From: Bacteroidota bacterium
GTDB taxonomy: Bacteria; Bacteroidota; Bacteroidia; Bacteroidales; SZUA-534
NCBI GenBank assembly: GCA_020047835.1
Contig: JAIFNJ010000072.1
Span: forward strand, 1-16,457
DNA: 16,457 nucleotides
Reading direction: 5' to 3'
The position numbers and the translations under genes are program-made. Numbering within the stretch: position 1 is the stretch's first letter; each line of letters starts with the position of its first letter. Below the pieces are notes generated by a model. It saw only the letters and a list, made by a program, of their open reading frames with translations, did not search any database and was not told where the DNA came from. Positions 1-6,358 of this stretch are shown here, in pieces.

Positions 1-1
1 A

Positions 2-220
2 TGTGAAAACAACACCGCCATTTTGGAACACGAAGCCACCACTTCAAAAATTGGCGAGGACCAGATATTTTATTGCAACCAGCGGGGCATTTCAACCCAA
101 GATGCCATTGGTATGATTGTAAACGGCTATGCCAAAGAGGTGCTGAATACACTCCCTATGGAGTTTGCGGTTGAGGCTCAAAAGCTTTTGCAGATTACCT
201 TGGAAGGATCTGTAGGTTAA
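2..220 (+). CDS. sufB: SufB, Fe-S cluster assembly scaffold protein (C-terminal end only)
   Basis: This is the last 72 codons of SufB, the scaffold subunit that with SufC and SufD forms the SufBC2D complex, where iron-sulfur clusters are built in the cytoplasm. The reading frame is open from base 2, so the gene starts left of the window. The Glu-His-Glu of the LEHEATTSKIGEDQ motif is visible at visible residues 9-11; in E. coli SufB this site, together with an upstream cysteine, is implicated in cluster assembly. That cysteine would lie outside the window. The tail follows the SufB family pattern closely: FYCNQRGIS, then AIGMIVNGYAKEVLNTLP, then EFAVEAQKLL, ending at LEGSVG. sufC follows 229 bp downstream on the same strand, a wider gap than usual for a suf operon. 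Identification is firm from the sequence. Confidence 0.95.
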   Translation, partial: CENNTAILEHEATTSKIGEDQIFYCNQRGISTQDAIGMIVNGYAKEVLNTLPMEFAVEAQKLLQITLEGSVG

Positions 221-292
221 GAAGTATTTAAAGCTATGAGTACTTAAAGTATTTAGAGTTACAAATTAGCCTGTAAGGCTAAAAGAACATAG

Positions 293-311
293 CCCGGTGC
301 ACCGCACCGGG
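293..311. repeat. Perfect GC-rich hairpin in the sufB-sufC gap
   Basis: An 8-bp perfect inverted repeat, CCCGGTGC at 293-300 and GCACCGGG at 304-311, encloses a 3-nt loop. G-T and A-T pairs just outside (292/312, 291/313) lengthen it slightly. It stands out in an AT-rich gap and is not followed by a T-run, so it is not a canonical Rho-independent terminator. It could be an RNA processing or stability element that sets the sufB to sufCD ratio, or a REP-like dispersed hairpin. Confidence 0.75.
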
Positions 312-449
312 TTGAGAAATTAAAAAGAAAAATCGGCGCAAGCAGTTAGATAAATTGGAAAACAAAAAATGCCTACGCCGAAATATAGACAGTCAAATTG
401 AAATGGAGAATAATTAGAACAGTACAAAAAAAATGTCAATAAAAACAGC

Positions 450-1202
450 ATGTTAAGCATAAAGAATTTAAAGGCCAGCGTGGATGGCAAAGAGATATTA
501 AAGGGAATCAACCTTGAAGTAAAAGTGGGCGAAGTGCACGCTATTATGGGACCCAATGGTTCCGGAAAAAGCACCCTTGCCGGGGTTTTGGCTGGAAACA
601 GCCGGTTTGATGTGACTGAAGGTACCGTATCGTTTAACGATAAGGATTTATTATTGCTGGCACCTGAAGACCGCGCCCGTGAAGGGTTGTTTCTGAGTTT
701 TCAATATCCGGTGGAAATACCGGGTGTGAGTATGGTGAATTTTATGAAAACAGCTGTAAACGAGCACCGCAAATATCTGGGTAAAGAGCCCATGAGTGCG
801 GGCGACTTTTTAAAAATGCTCCGCGACAAAAAACAGGTGGTGGAAATCGACGACCGGTTGACTTCGCGTTCAGTGAATGAAGGTTTTTCGGGTGGCGAGA
901 AAAAGAAAAACGAGATTTTCCAGATGGCCATGCTCGAACCCAAATTATCGATTTTGGACGAAACCGATTCGGGGCTTGATATTGATGCGCTGCGCATTGT
1001 TGCCAATGGGGTGAACAAGCTGAAAACCGCTGAAAATGCCACCATTGTAATCACACATTATCAGCGGCTGCTCGATTATATTGTGCCCGATGTGGTACAC
1101 ATTCTATATCAAGGGCAAATTGTAAAAACTGGAGGCAAAGAACTGGCTCTGGAACTGGAAGCAAAAGGCTACGACTGGATTAAAGACGAAGTAAAGGTTT
1201 AA
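450..1202 (+). CDS. sufC: SufC, ATPase subunit of the SUF Fe-S assembly complex
   Basis: SufC is the ABC-type ATPase that drives conformational changes of the SufB-SufD scaffold during iron-sulfur cluster assembly; it is cytoplasmic and not a transporter. The 250-residue length is normal. Visible motifs in order: Walker A GPNGSGKST at residues 34-42, Q-loop Gln85 in SFQYP, ABC signature FSGGEKKKNE near 146-155, Walker B with catalytic Asp170-Glu171 in SILDETDSGLDID, and switch His203 in VITHYQRLL. The DETDSGLD form of Walker B and the K-rich signature are typical of SufC rather than transporter ATPases. The ATG at 450 begins the expected MLSIKNL N-terminus. An upstream ATG at 434 is in the same reading phase as a very short frame that stops at once, so it is not the start. 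sufD follows after 80 bp. Confidence 0.97.
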   Translation: MLSIKNLKASVDGKEILKGINLEVKVGEVHAIMGPNGSGKSTLAGVLAGNSRFDVTEGTVSFNDKDLLLLAPEDRAREGLFLSFQYPVEIPGVSMVNFMKTAVNEHRKYLGKEPMSAGDFLKMLRDKKQVVEIDDRLTSRSVNEGFSGGEKKKNEIFQMAMLEPKLSILDETDSGLDIDALRIVANGVNKLKTAENATIVITHYQRLLDYIVPDVVHILYQGQIVKTGGKELALELEAKGYDWIKDEVKV

Positions 1203-1282
1203 TTTCAGTCCTATTTGAAAACCCTTTTTACTCTGGTTAAAGCATTGTTAAAAGGTATTTCAACACATTCAATACAAATAAC

Positions 1283-2650
1283 ATGAGCGATCTTATCGAC
1301 AACAATACCATGAAATACAAGCTGATTAGTTTGTATCAGCAAAACATCCCGGCCATCCGCGAAGGGTTGCCCGAAAACATGAACAAATACCGGGAACCCG
1401 CCATGCGCGAATTCGACCGGTTGGGGATTCCCGAAAAAGGGGAAGAAAAATATAAGTACACCGACTTGATGAAGGCCTTTGGCAAAGGCTATGGTTATAC
1501 TTTTAAAGCAACCAACATTGCCGTGGATTCAAAAACACTGTTTCAGTGCTCAGTTCCCGAATTGGATACCCATACCTTGCTGTTGGAAAATGGTTGGTTT
1601 TATCAAAAGAATCAGGAACACGCCCAATTACCTAAAGAAATTGTGGCTTGCAGCATCCGCGATGCCGCTGTTAACTATGCCGCATTGTTCGAAAAACATT
1701 ATAACCAACAGGCAGCCGAACATCCGGAAGGTATTTCCACTTTTAACACGGCATTTGCCCAAGATGGCATGTTCCTTTACATCCCCGACGGATTTGTATT
1801 GGAAAAACCCATTCAGATAATTAATTTAATGAGGGGAAGCAATCCGTTGTTGGTAAACCAACGGAACTTGATTGTGGCGGGAAAAAACAGCCAGTCAAAA
1901 ATAATTGTATGCGACCACACTTTAACGCAGCACCATTTCTTGTCCAACACGGTTACCGAGGTTTTTGTAGATGAAAATGCAGTGTTCGATTTTTACAACA
2001 TCCAGAACCAGCACAACCAGTCGTCGCAGTTAACCTCGTTGTACATTCAGCAAATGAAAGGCAGCAATACCTTAACTAATACCCTCACGTTGCACGGCGG
2101 TTTTGTGCGCAACAACATTTTTGTGAAACTGGCTGAAGAGCATTCCGAAGCCCACGTTTACGGCTTAGCATTAATTGATGGCAAGCAGCATGTGGATAAT
2201 TACACGTTTATCGATCACGCGGTTCCCAATTGCCAAAGTACCGAAATGTACAAAAACGTTCTCGACGATGAGGCTACCGGTGCTTTCAACGGCAGGATAC
2301 TGGTGCGCCGCGATGCTCAAAAAACAAAGGCTTTTCAATCGAATAAAAACATTTGCTTAACCCCAACAGCCCGCTTTTATACCAAGCCTCAATTGGAAAT
2401 TTATGCCGACGATGTAAAATGTAGTCACGGCGCCACTATAGGCCAAATTGACGAGGAGGCCCTGTTTTATCTGCAATCGAGGGGTATTGGAGGACGCGAA
2501 GCCAGAATGATGCTTATGTATGCCTTTGCTTACGAAGTAATCCGCAACATCCGGGTTCCGGTGCTAACCGAGCGGTATGGTGAGCTGGTAGAGAAACGCC
2601 TGCGCGGTGAACTCAGCCGATGCGAAGGTTGTTTTGTGCATTGTAATTAG
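1283..2650 (+). CDS. sufD: SufD, scaffold subunit of the SUF Fe-S assembly complex
   Basis: SufD pairs with SufB to form the beta-helix scaffold dimer on which the SufC ATPases act. The product is 455 residues, within the usual SufD range of roughly 420-460. The N-terminal third is variable. The C-terminal half has the SufB/SufD family core: DNYTFIDHAVPNCQS, then GAFNGRILVRRDAQKT, NICLTPTARFYTKPQLEIYA, and DDVKCSHGATIGQ with Cys380 and His382, followed by the helical tail with RGIGGREARMMLMYAFAYEV. The His in CSHG lies in the motif holding the SufD histidine thought to act at the SufB-SufD interface in E. coli. The tail ends in a cysteine-bearing CEGCFVHCN; its role is unclear. Start ATG at 1283 is favoured; a second ATG at codon 10 is possible. 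No sufS or sufE follows, unlike many suf operons. Confidence 0.96.
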   Translation: MSDLIDNNTMKYKLISLYQQNIPAIREGLPENMNKYREPAMREFDRLGIPEKGEEKYKYTDLMKAFGKGYGYTFKATNIAVDSKTLFQCSVPELDTHTLLLENGWFYQKNQEHAQLPKEIVACSIRDAAVNYAALFEKHYNQQAAEHPEGISTFNTAFAQDGMFLYIPDGFVLEKPIQIINLMRGSNPLLVNQRNLIVAGKNSQSKIIVCDHTLTQHHFLSNTVTEVFVDENAVFDFYNIQNQHNQSSQLTSLYIQQMKGSNTLTNTLTLHGGFVRNNIFVKLAEEHSEAHVYGLALIDGKQHVDNYTFIDHAVPNCQSTEMYKNVLDDEATGAFNGRILVRRDAQKTKAFQSNKNICLTPTARFYTKPQLEIYADDVKCSHGATIGQIDEEALFYLQSRGIGGREARMMLMYAFAYEVIRNIRVPVLTERYGELVEKRLRGELSRCEGCFVHCN

Positions 2651-2702
2651 AGAAATAGATGTGAGATGTGAGACCTTGAGATAGGAAACTGAACTTATTT
2701 CA

Positions 2703-2729
2703 GGAACTCGTAGCGCCTGCTACGAGATT
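2703..2729. repeat. REP-like hairpin, copy 1
   Basis: Arms CTCGTAGC (2707-2714) and GCTACGAG (2719-2726) pair perfectly around a GCCT loop. The flanks GGAA and ATT are shared with copy 3 at 2900-2926, which matches over 27 nt with a single substitution (T2721 against A2918). This makes it a dispersed repeat rather than a chance hairpin. Confidence 0.85.
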
Positions 2730-2871
2730 GGTCTGTAAAACGTTTCTATTTTATTCGCAAATTGGAGAAATTGCCTCGACTTCAATTGCTCCAAACTTTA
2801 TGATAGCAATGAAGATGCAGTCTTTAATAAAGGTTTTTGAAATATGAAATTTATCGGTTGCTTGTTTTAAA

Positions 2872-2891
2872 AGCGAAGCAGGCGCTTCGCT
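2872..2891. repeat. REP-like hairpin, copy 2 (inverted and diverged stem)
   Basis: Arms AGCGAAGC (2872-2879) and GCTTCGCT (2884-2891) pair perfectly around AGGC, the reverse complement of the GCCT loop of copies 1 and 3. Read on the opposite strand from those copies, it shares the core GC-AGGC-GC and the downstream TCC. Three stem positions differ, and all three are compensated on the other arm. Confidence 0.8.
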
Positions 2892-2899
2892 ATCCCATT

Positions 2900-2926
2900 G
2901 GAACTCGTAGCGCCTGCAACGAGATT
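2900..2926. repeat. REP-like hairpin, copy 3 (one stem mismatch)
   Basis: Arms CTCGTAGC (2904-2911) and GCAACGAG (2916-2923) enclose the GCCT loop, with one A-A mismatch (2909/2918). Including GGAA and ATT flanks it repeats the 27 nt of copy 1 except for one base, in the same orientation, 197 bp downstream. Confidence 0.85.
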
Positions 2927-2990
2927 AATTTAACTGAACAAAGCAATCAATTATATTTTATTCCAAGTATAATTTATTGACGGAATATTT

Positions 2991-2998
2991 TATTTTTG
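2991..2998 (+). promoter_or_regulatory. Candidate Bacteroidota -7 box for the 433-residue protein gene
   Basis: TATTTTTG matches the TAnnTTTG consensus of the primary Bacteroidota sigma factor and lies 39 bp before the ATG at 3038. A TTG occurs at 2977-2979, but its 11-bp spacing is too short for a standard -33 element and no TTTG sits about 20 bp upstream. The site is therefore only a candidate. Confidence 0.4.
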
Positions 2999-3037
2999 TT
3001 ATCAAGCAATACCAACTTGTATTAATTATACATTCTC

Positions 3038-4339
3038 ATGGACAATTACCTAACCCATTTGATTGGAGATATCCACCAAATTATGGCTCAATTACCTGAA
3101 CCCCCTTCCGCAATATGGGATTCGGTTGACATAAATGATCCGGGTGAAATTGAAGACATGTCGTATATTGAGCAGTATATCGATGGCCAGGAGCGGGAAT
3201 TGCAAGATATTGTAGGAATAAAAAAAGAAGCGTTGCCACCGGCAGAACGCCTTACTGACAATCAAATAGCCAGATTACTACCCGTACTTCATGATTTATT
3301 GGATTATCACCATTTTGAGCCGGCTTATCCCGGTGAATTGAGCGAAAGAACAAAGTATGAATTACTGTATAGTATTTGGGATAGTGAACAGGTTAAAGTG
3401 ACTTATGGGGTAGTAGGCATCGAATTTTGCAGTTTTGATGAAGAATTCTGCCCGATTCCGGGACAATGCAGCGGTTGTGAGCAAATACGTTTGGAACTTG
3501 AGAACGACTACAGAAAGGATTCGGACACTGATACTTCAACACATAATTTATTACCAAACCCTGAAGAAATAGACAAGTTTATGGCTCAGCAAAAAGCCAA
3601 TGAAGCTCAGGATATTATTGAAAATTTAAAACCGAAGGAGGAAAACATTATCGGAATTTTCAATTATTGCAACCGCTGGTGTGAGCAATGTTCCTTTACC
3701 AAAAGGTGCACCAATTATCAGCTTGAAGCAGAACTGGGGTTACACGATAAAAAATACGATCAGGAAGACTTGTTTGAAAGGTTGCAGGATGTTTTATCCG
3801 GAACACTGAACATGCTCAAAGCAAAAGCACAATCCATGGATATTGATTTGGAGCAATTTGAAGACGGGGACCTGGATGATTTGGATGAAAAGGTAGAGCA
3901 CCCCCTGGTTATTCAAGCCACCGATTATATGGTGCAGGTTTCAAAATGGTTCATTTCCAAGGGTGAATATTTTTCAATTATTGCTTCATCACTCTGGAAT
4001 AACTCACATAAGAATTTCAAAGAGTTCAATTACCACGTTGATACCATTGAATGGCACCGGACCATGATACCAGTAAAGATAAATAGAGCCTTGCAAAAGA
4101 ATGATGATTCTGCCGATGACGACTATGATAGGAATGCAACGGGAAAATTAGTACTTGAATGTATTCAAAAGTCAATGGATTCCTTTTCTTTTCTCCACAG
4201 TAAATTTTCAAAAAATGAAGATGAAATACTGCGTTTTCTAGCTATGCTTTCGCAACTAAAATCAGGATTAGAAAAAGAACTGCCTGATGCAAAAAACACC
4301 ATAAGGCCAGGATTGGACGAGGGGGAACCTTTCTTTTGA
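3038..4339 (+). CDS. Conserved-looking hypothetical protein with two four-cysteine clusters
   Basis: I do not recognise this 433-residue protein. It has no signal peptide or membrane segment, so it is probably cytoplasmic, and it is acidic, with runs of Asp and Glu at 270-287 and 355-365. Two cysteine clusters stand out. Cluster one is Cys131, Cys138, Cys144 and Cys147 (C-x6-C-x5-C-x2-C). Cluster two is Cys211, Cys215, Cys218 and Cys224 (C-x3-C-x2-C-x5-C). Only one other cysteine (375) exists, so the clustering is not a composition effect and suggests binding of two metal sites, zinc or Fe-S. The rest looks largely helical. The gene lies between sufD and pheS, but a 387-bp repeat-bearing gap separates it from suf and it has its own promoter-like box. 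A link to Fe-S assembly is inference from position only. The ATG at 3038 is the first in frame after the AT-rich leader. Confidence 0.85.
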   Translation: MDNYLTHLIGDIHQIMAQLPEPPSAIWDSVDINDPGEIEDMSYIEQYIDGQERELQDIVGIKKEALPPAERLTDNQIARLLPVLHDLLDYHHFEPAYPGELSERTKYELLYSIWDSEQVKVTYGVVGIEFCSFDEEFCPIPGQCSGCEQIRLELENDYRKDSDTDTSTHNLLPNPEEIDKFMAQQKANEAQDIIENLKPKEENIIGIFNYCNRWCEQCSFTKRCTNYQLEAELGLHDKKYDQEDLFERLQDVLSGTLNMLKAKAQSMDIDLEQFEDGDLDDLDEKVEHPLVIQATDYMVQVSKWFISKGEYFSIIASSLWNNSHKNFKEFNYHVDTIEWHRTMIPVKINRALQKNDDSADDDYDRNATGKLVLECIQKSMDSFSFLHSKFSKNEDEILRFLAMLSQLKSGLEKELPDAKNTIRPGLDEGEPFF

Positions 4340-4365
4340 AAAACACACATTTTTCTTTAAATTTG
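4335..4365 (+). promoter_or_regulatory. Probable Bacteroidota promoter of pheS
   Basis: TTTG at 4335-4338 and TAAATTTG at 4358-4365 match the -33 and TAnnTTTG -7 elements, separated by 19 bp, the preferred spacing. Transcription would begin near 4371, about 12 nt before the pheS start. The -33 box overlaps the last codons and TGA stop (4337-4339) of the upstream gene. pheS can therefore be expressed independently despite the 43-bp intergenic distance. Confidence 0.65.
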
Positions 4366-4382
4366 CCACTCAATTAAATGGA

Positions 4383-5408
4383 ATGGCAATGATTCATAAA
4401 ATTAAGGAACTACTCAAAGAGACGGAAGAATTTAGTGTTAAATCGGCCGAAGAGCTGGAGAGTTTCCGGTTGAAATACCTAAGCAAGAAAGGTGAAATAT
4501 CACAATTGTTCAACGATTTCAAGAATGTTCCCGCAGAACTGAAAAAGGAAGTGGGTCAGGAAATAAACATATTAAAACAATTTGCACAGGAAAAATTCGA
4601 TCAATTTAAAGCGGTAATTGAGGATTCACAAACAGGAACAGAAACCCTGGACTTAACCCGTCCGGGAGAGCCTCTGGAACTTGGTTCGCGCCATCCCATA
4701 TCTATAGTAAGGAACGAAATTATCAGCATATTTAACCGGTTGGGCTTTACCGTGGCCGAAGGCCCTGAAATTGAAGACGACTGGCATGTGTTTTCGGCGT
4801 TGAACTTTCCACCCGAACACCCAGCCCGCGATATGCAGGACACTTTTTTCATCGATAAAGCAAATGAAATTCTTTTGCGTACCCATACTTCAAGTGTTCA
4901 GGTTCGTGTAATGCAAAACACAAAACCGCCCATCCGCAGCATTTTTCCGGGAAGGGTTTTCCGTAACGAAGCCATATCGGCACGTGCCCATTGCATTTTC
5001 CACCAGGTGGAAGGTTTGTACGTGGCCGAGAATGTATCTTTTGCCGACTTGAAACAGACCCTACTATACTTTGCTAAAGAAATGTTTGGCGAAAAAACAC
5101 AAATCAGGTTGCGGCCATCGTATTTCCCATTTACCGAACCATCGGCCGAAATGGACGTGTCGTGCTCCATTTGCGGGGGGAAAGGCTGCAATATATGCAA
5201 ATACAGCGGCTGGTTGGAAATTTTAGGATGCGGAATGGTTGACCCAAATGTATTGGAAAGTTGTGGCATCGACAGTGAAAAATATACCGGATTTGCCTTT
5301 GGAATGGGCATTGAACGCATTGCCATGCTCAAATTCCAAATCAAGGACTTGAGACTTTATTTTGAAAACGATGTTCGGTTTTTACGTCAGTTTAAATCAG
5401 CATATTAG
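4383..5408 (+). CDS. pheS: Phenylalanyl-tRNA synthetase, alpha subunit
   Basis: PheS is the catalytic subunit of the alpha2-beta2 enzyme that charges tRNA-Phe with phenylalanine in the cytoplasm. The 341-residue length is standard. Residues 1-85 form the N-terminal tRNA-binding coiled-coil. The class II core follows: RHPISIVRNEI near 103, GPEIEDDWHVFSALNFP, motif 2 with GRVFRNEAISARAH and FHQVEGLYV, PSYFPFTEPSAEMD, and motif 3 with GFAFGMGIERIAML at 303-316. Ala305 occupies the position of the known E. coli substrate-specificity alanine. A Cys4 insert (Cys261, 264, 269, 272) precedes GWLEILGCGMV, a form seen in many bacterial PheS proteins and probably a zinc site. The beta subunit gene pheT is not adjacent. 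ATG 4383 is used here; an in-frame ATG at 4389 would shorten it by two residues. A strong terminator follows at once. Confidence 0.97.
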   Translation: MAMIHKIKELLKETEEFSVKSAEELESFRLKYLSKKGEISQLFNDFKNVPAELKKEVGQEINILKQFAQEKFDQFKAVIEDSQTGTETLDLTRPGEPLELGSRHPISIVRNEIISIFNRLGFTVAEGPEIEDDWHVFSALNFPPEHPARDMQDTFFIDKANEILLRTHTSSVQVRVMQNTKPPIRSIFPGRVFRNEAISARAHCIFHQVEGLYVAENVSFADLKQTLLYFAKEMFGEKTQIRLRPSYFPFTEPSAEMDVSCSICGGKGCNICKYSGWLEILGCGMVDPNVLESCGIDSEKYTGFAFGMGIERIAMLKFQIKDLRLYFENDVRFLRQFKSAY

Positions 5409-5417
5409 ATTATATTC

Positions 5418-5456
5418 AAAAAAAACCCCGCCAACATTTGCTGGCGGGGTTTTTTT
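5418..5456. terminator. Bidirectional Rho-independent terminator between pheS and the SOD gene
   Basis: A perfect 8-bp stem, CCCCGCCA (5426-5433) with TGGCGGGG (5442-5449), has an 8-nt loop and is flanked by eight A on the left (5418-5425) and seven T on the right (5450-5456). It thus works as an intrinsic terminator for pheS on the + strand and for the convergent superoxide dismutase gene on the - strand, whose stop codon is two bases away. Confidence 0.93.
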
Positions 5457-5457
5457 G

Positions 5458-6123
5458 TTATTTTAACGCTTCAGTATATCGTTTTTCAACGGTCTTCCAA
5501 TCTACCACATTCCAGAATTGGTCCACATAATCGCCCCGCTTATTTTGGTATTTCAAGTAATAGGCATGTTCCCATACATCAATAGCTAAAACGGGAGTTC
5601 CTTTTACACTGCTAACCGGCATCAATGGATTATCCTGATTGGGAGTGGCCACAATTGCCAGCTTTTTATCGGCAACAACCAACCAGGCCCAACCCGAACC
5701 AAATTGTCCCAACGCTGCTTTTTTGAAAGCTTCTTTAAACTTGGCAACATCGCCCCATTGAGTAGTAATGGCATCGGCCAAAGCGCCAGTAGGATTACCA
5801 CCCGAATTAGGAGCCATGCAGTTCCAAAAAAAAGTATGGTTCCAAACACCACCGCCATTATTCCGGATAGGTGCCGGGGTACTTTCCGTAATAGCGCCAG
5901 TCAATTGGTCGATAGTCATTTTTTCATATTCCGTTCCAACAACAGCTTTGTTTAAATTATCAACATACGCTTTATGGTGTTTGCTGTAATGAATTTCCAT
6001 GGTAGCAGCATCAATGTATGGTTCCAAAGCATTATAAGCATAAGGTAAAGCGGGCTGGGTGAATTGTGCAAAAGCAGCTATTCCCCAAAAAGCAAGCAGT
6101 AAAGTATTAAAAAGTGTTTTCAT
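5458..6123 (-). CDS. Superoxide dismutase (Fe/Mn family), predicted to be exported
   Basis: This enzyme disproportionates superoxide to oxygen and hydrogen peroxide. The 221-residue product starts with a Sec-type signal peptide, MKTLFNTLLLAFWGIAAFA, with likely cleavage before Gln20 and no lipobox cysteine, so it should act in the periplasm. The mature part is full length. Metal ligands are His45 (EIHYSKHH), His96 (WNHTFFW), Asp182 and His186 (DVWEHAYYL). The segment around His96, WNHTFFWNCMAPNSGG, resembles iron enzymes. The outer-sphere glutamine, however, is at the manganese-type position (Gln163 in NQDNPLMP), while the iron-type position is Gly92. I therefore favour a manganese or cambialistic enzyme and give no symbol. 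The gene is monocistronic, convergent with pheS and divergent from the DUF5916 gene. I found no TAnnTTTG box in its 235-bp upstream region. Confidence 0.95.
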   Translation of the reverse strand: MKTLFNTLLLAFWGIAAFAQFTQPALPYAYNALEPYIDAATMEIHYSKHHKAYVDNLNKAVVGTEYEKMTIDQLTGAITESTPAPIRNNGGGVWNHTFFWNCMAPNSGGNPTGALADAITTQWGDVAKFKEAFKKAALGQFGSGWAWLVVADKKLAIVATPNQDNPLMPVSSVKGTPVLAIDVWEHAYYLKYQNKRGDYVDQFWNVVDWKTVEKRYTEALK

Positions 6124-6358
6124 AAAATAGTTTTGTTATGTGAAATTAATTGGTTTTAGTGAAAAGTATTTCTTTTAGTAGCCTAAACGGTTAAGTTGTG
6201 AAATTGTTCGTTTTTGATTTAATGCTTTTATGATTGGAGCCTTTCGATGGTTGTTTATTAAATAAAGCCATAAAATAGTCTAATTTGATTGTAACGCTTT
6301 TTAAAAGCAGTCGTCTATTGAAAGACTTTTTTTTAGCAACAGCAATACAACAGTATTT

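Larger units (their letters stand above)
2651..3037. other. 387-bp non-coding gap with REP-like hairpins
   Basis: There is no convincing open frame on either strand here. The gap starts with a short direct repeat of GATGTGA (about 2659-2672), then contains three hairpins listed separately (2707-2726, 2872-2891, 2904-2923), and ends in a very AT-rich stretch carrying a promoter-like box for the next gene. It isolates the suf genes from the downstream hypothetical gene. The roughly 140 bp between the first and second hairpins (2730-2870) shows nothing I can interpret. Confidence 0.7.

Noticed and set aside
320..574. Open frame of 84 codons on the - strand over the sufB-sufC gap and the sufC start
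   Set aside because: It overlaps the highly conserved SufC N-terminus and Walker A region, has no recognisable motif, and its upstream end lies inside sufC; it is a shadow frame.
2651..3037. CRISPR array, because of repeated short palindromic units
   Set aside because: There are only three units with irregular spacing and mixed orientation, no equal-length spacers and no cas genes; the REP-like interpretation fits better.
4898..5344. 148-codon frame on the - strand inside pheS
   Set aside because: It lies wholly antisense to the conserved PheS catalytic core. Its translation has low complexity and no domain signature.
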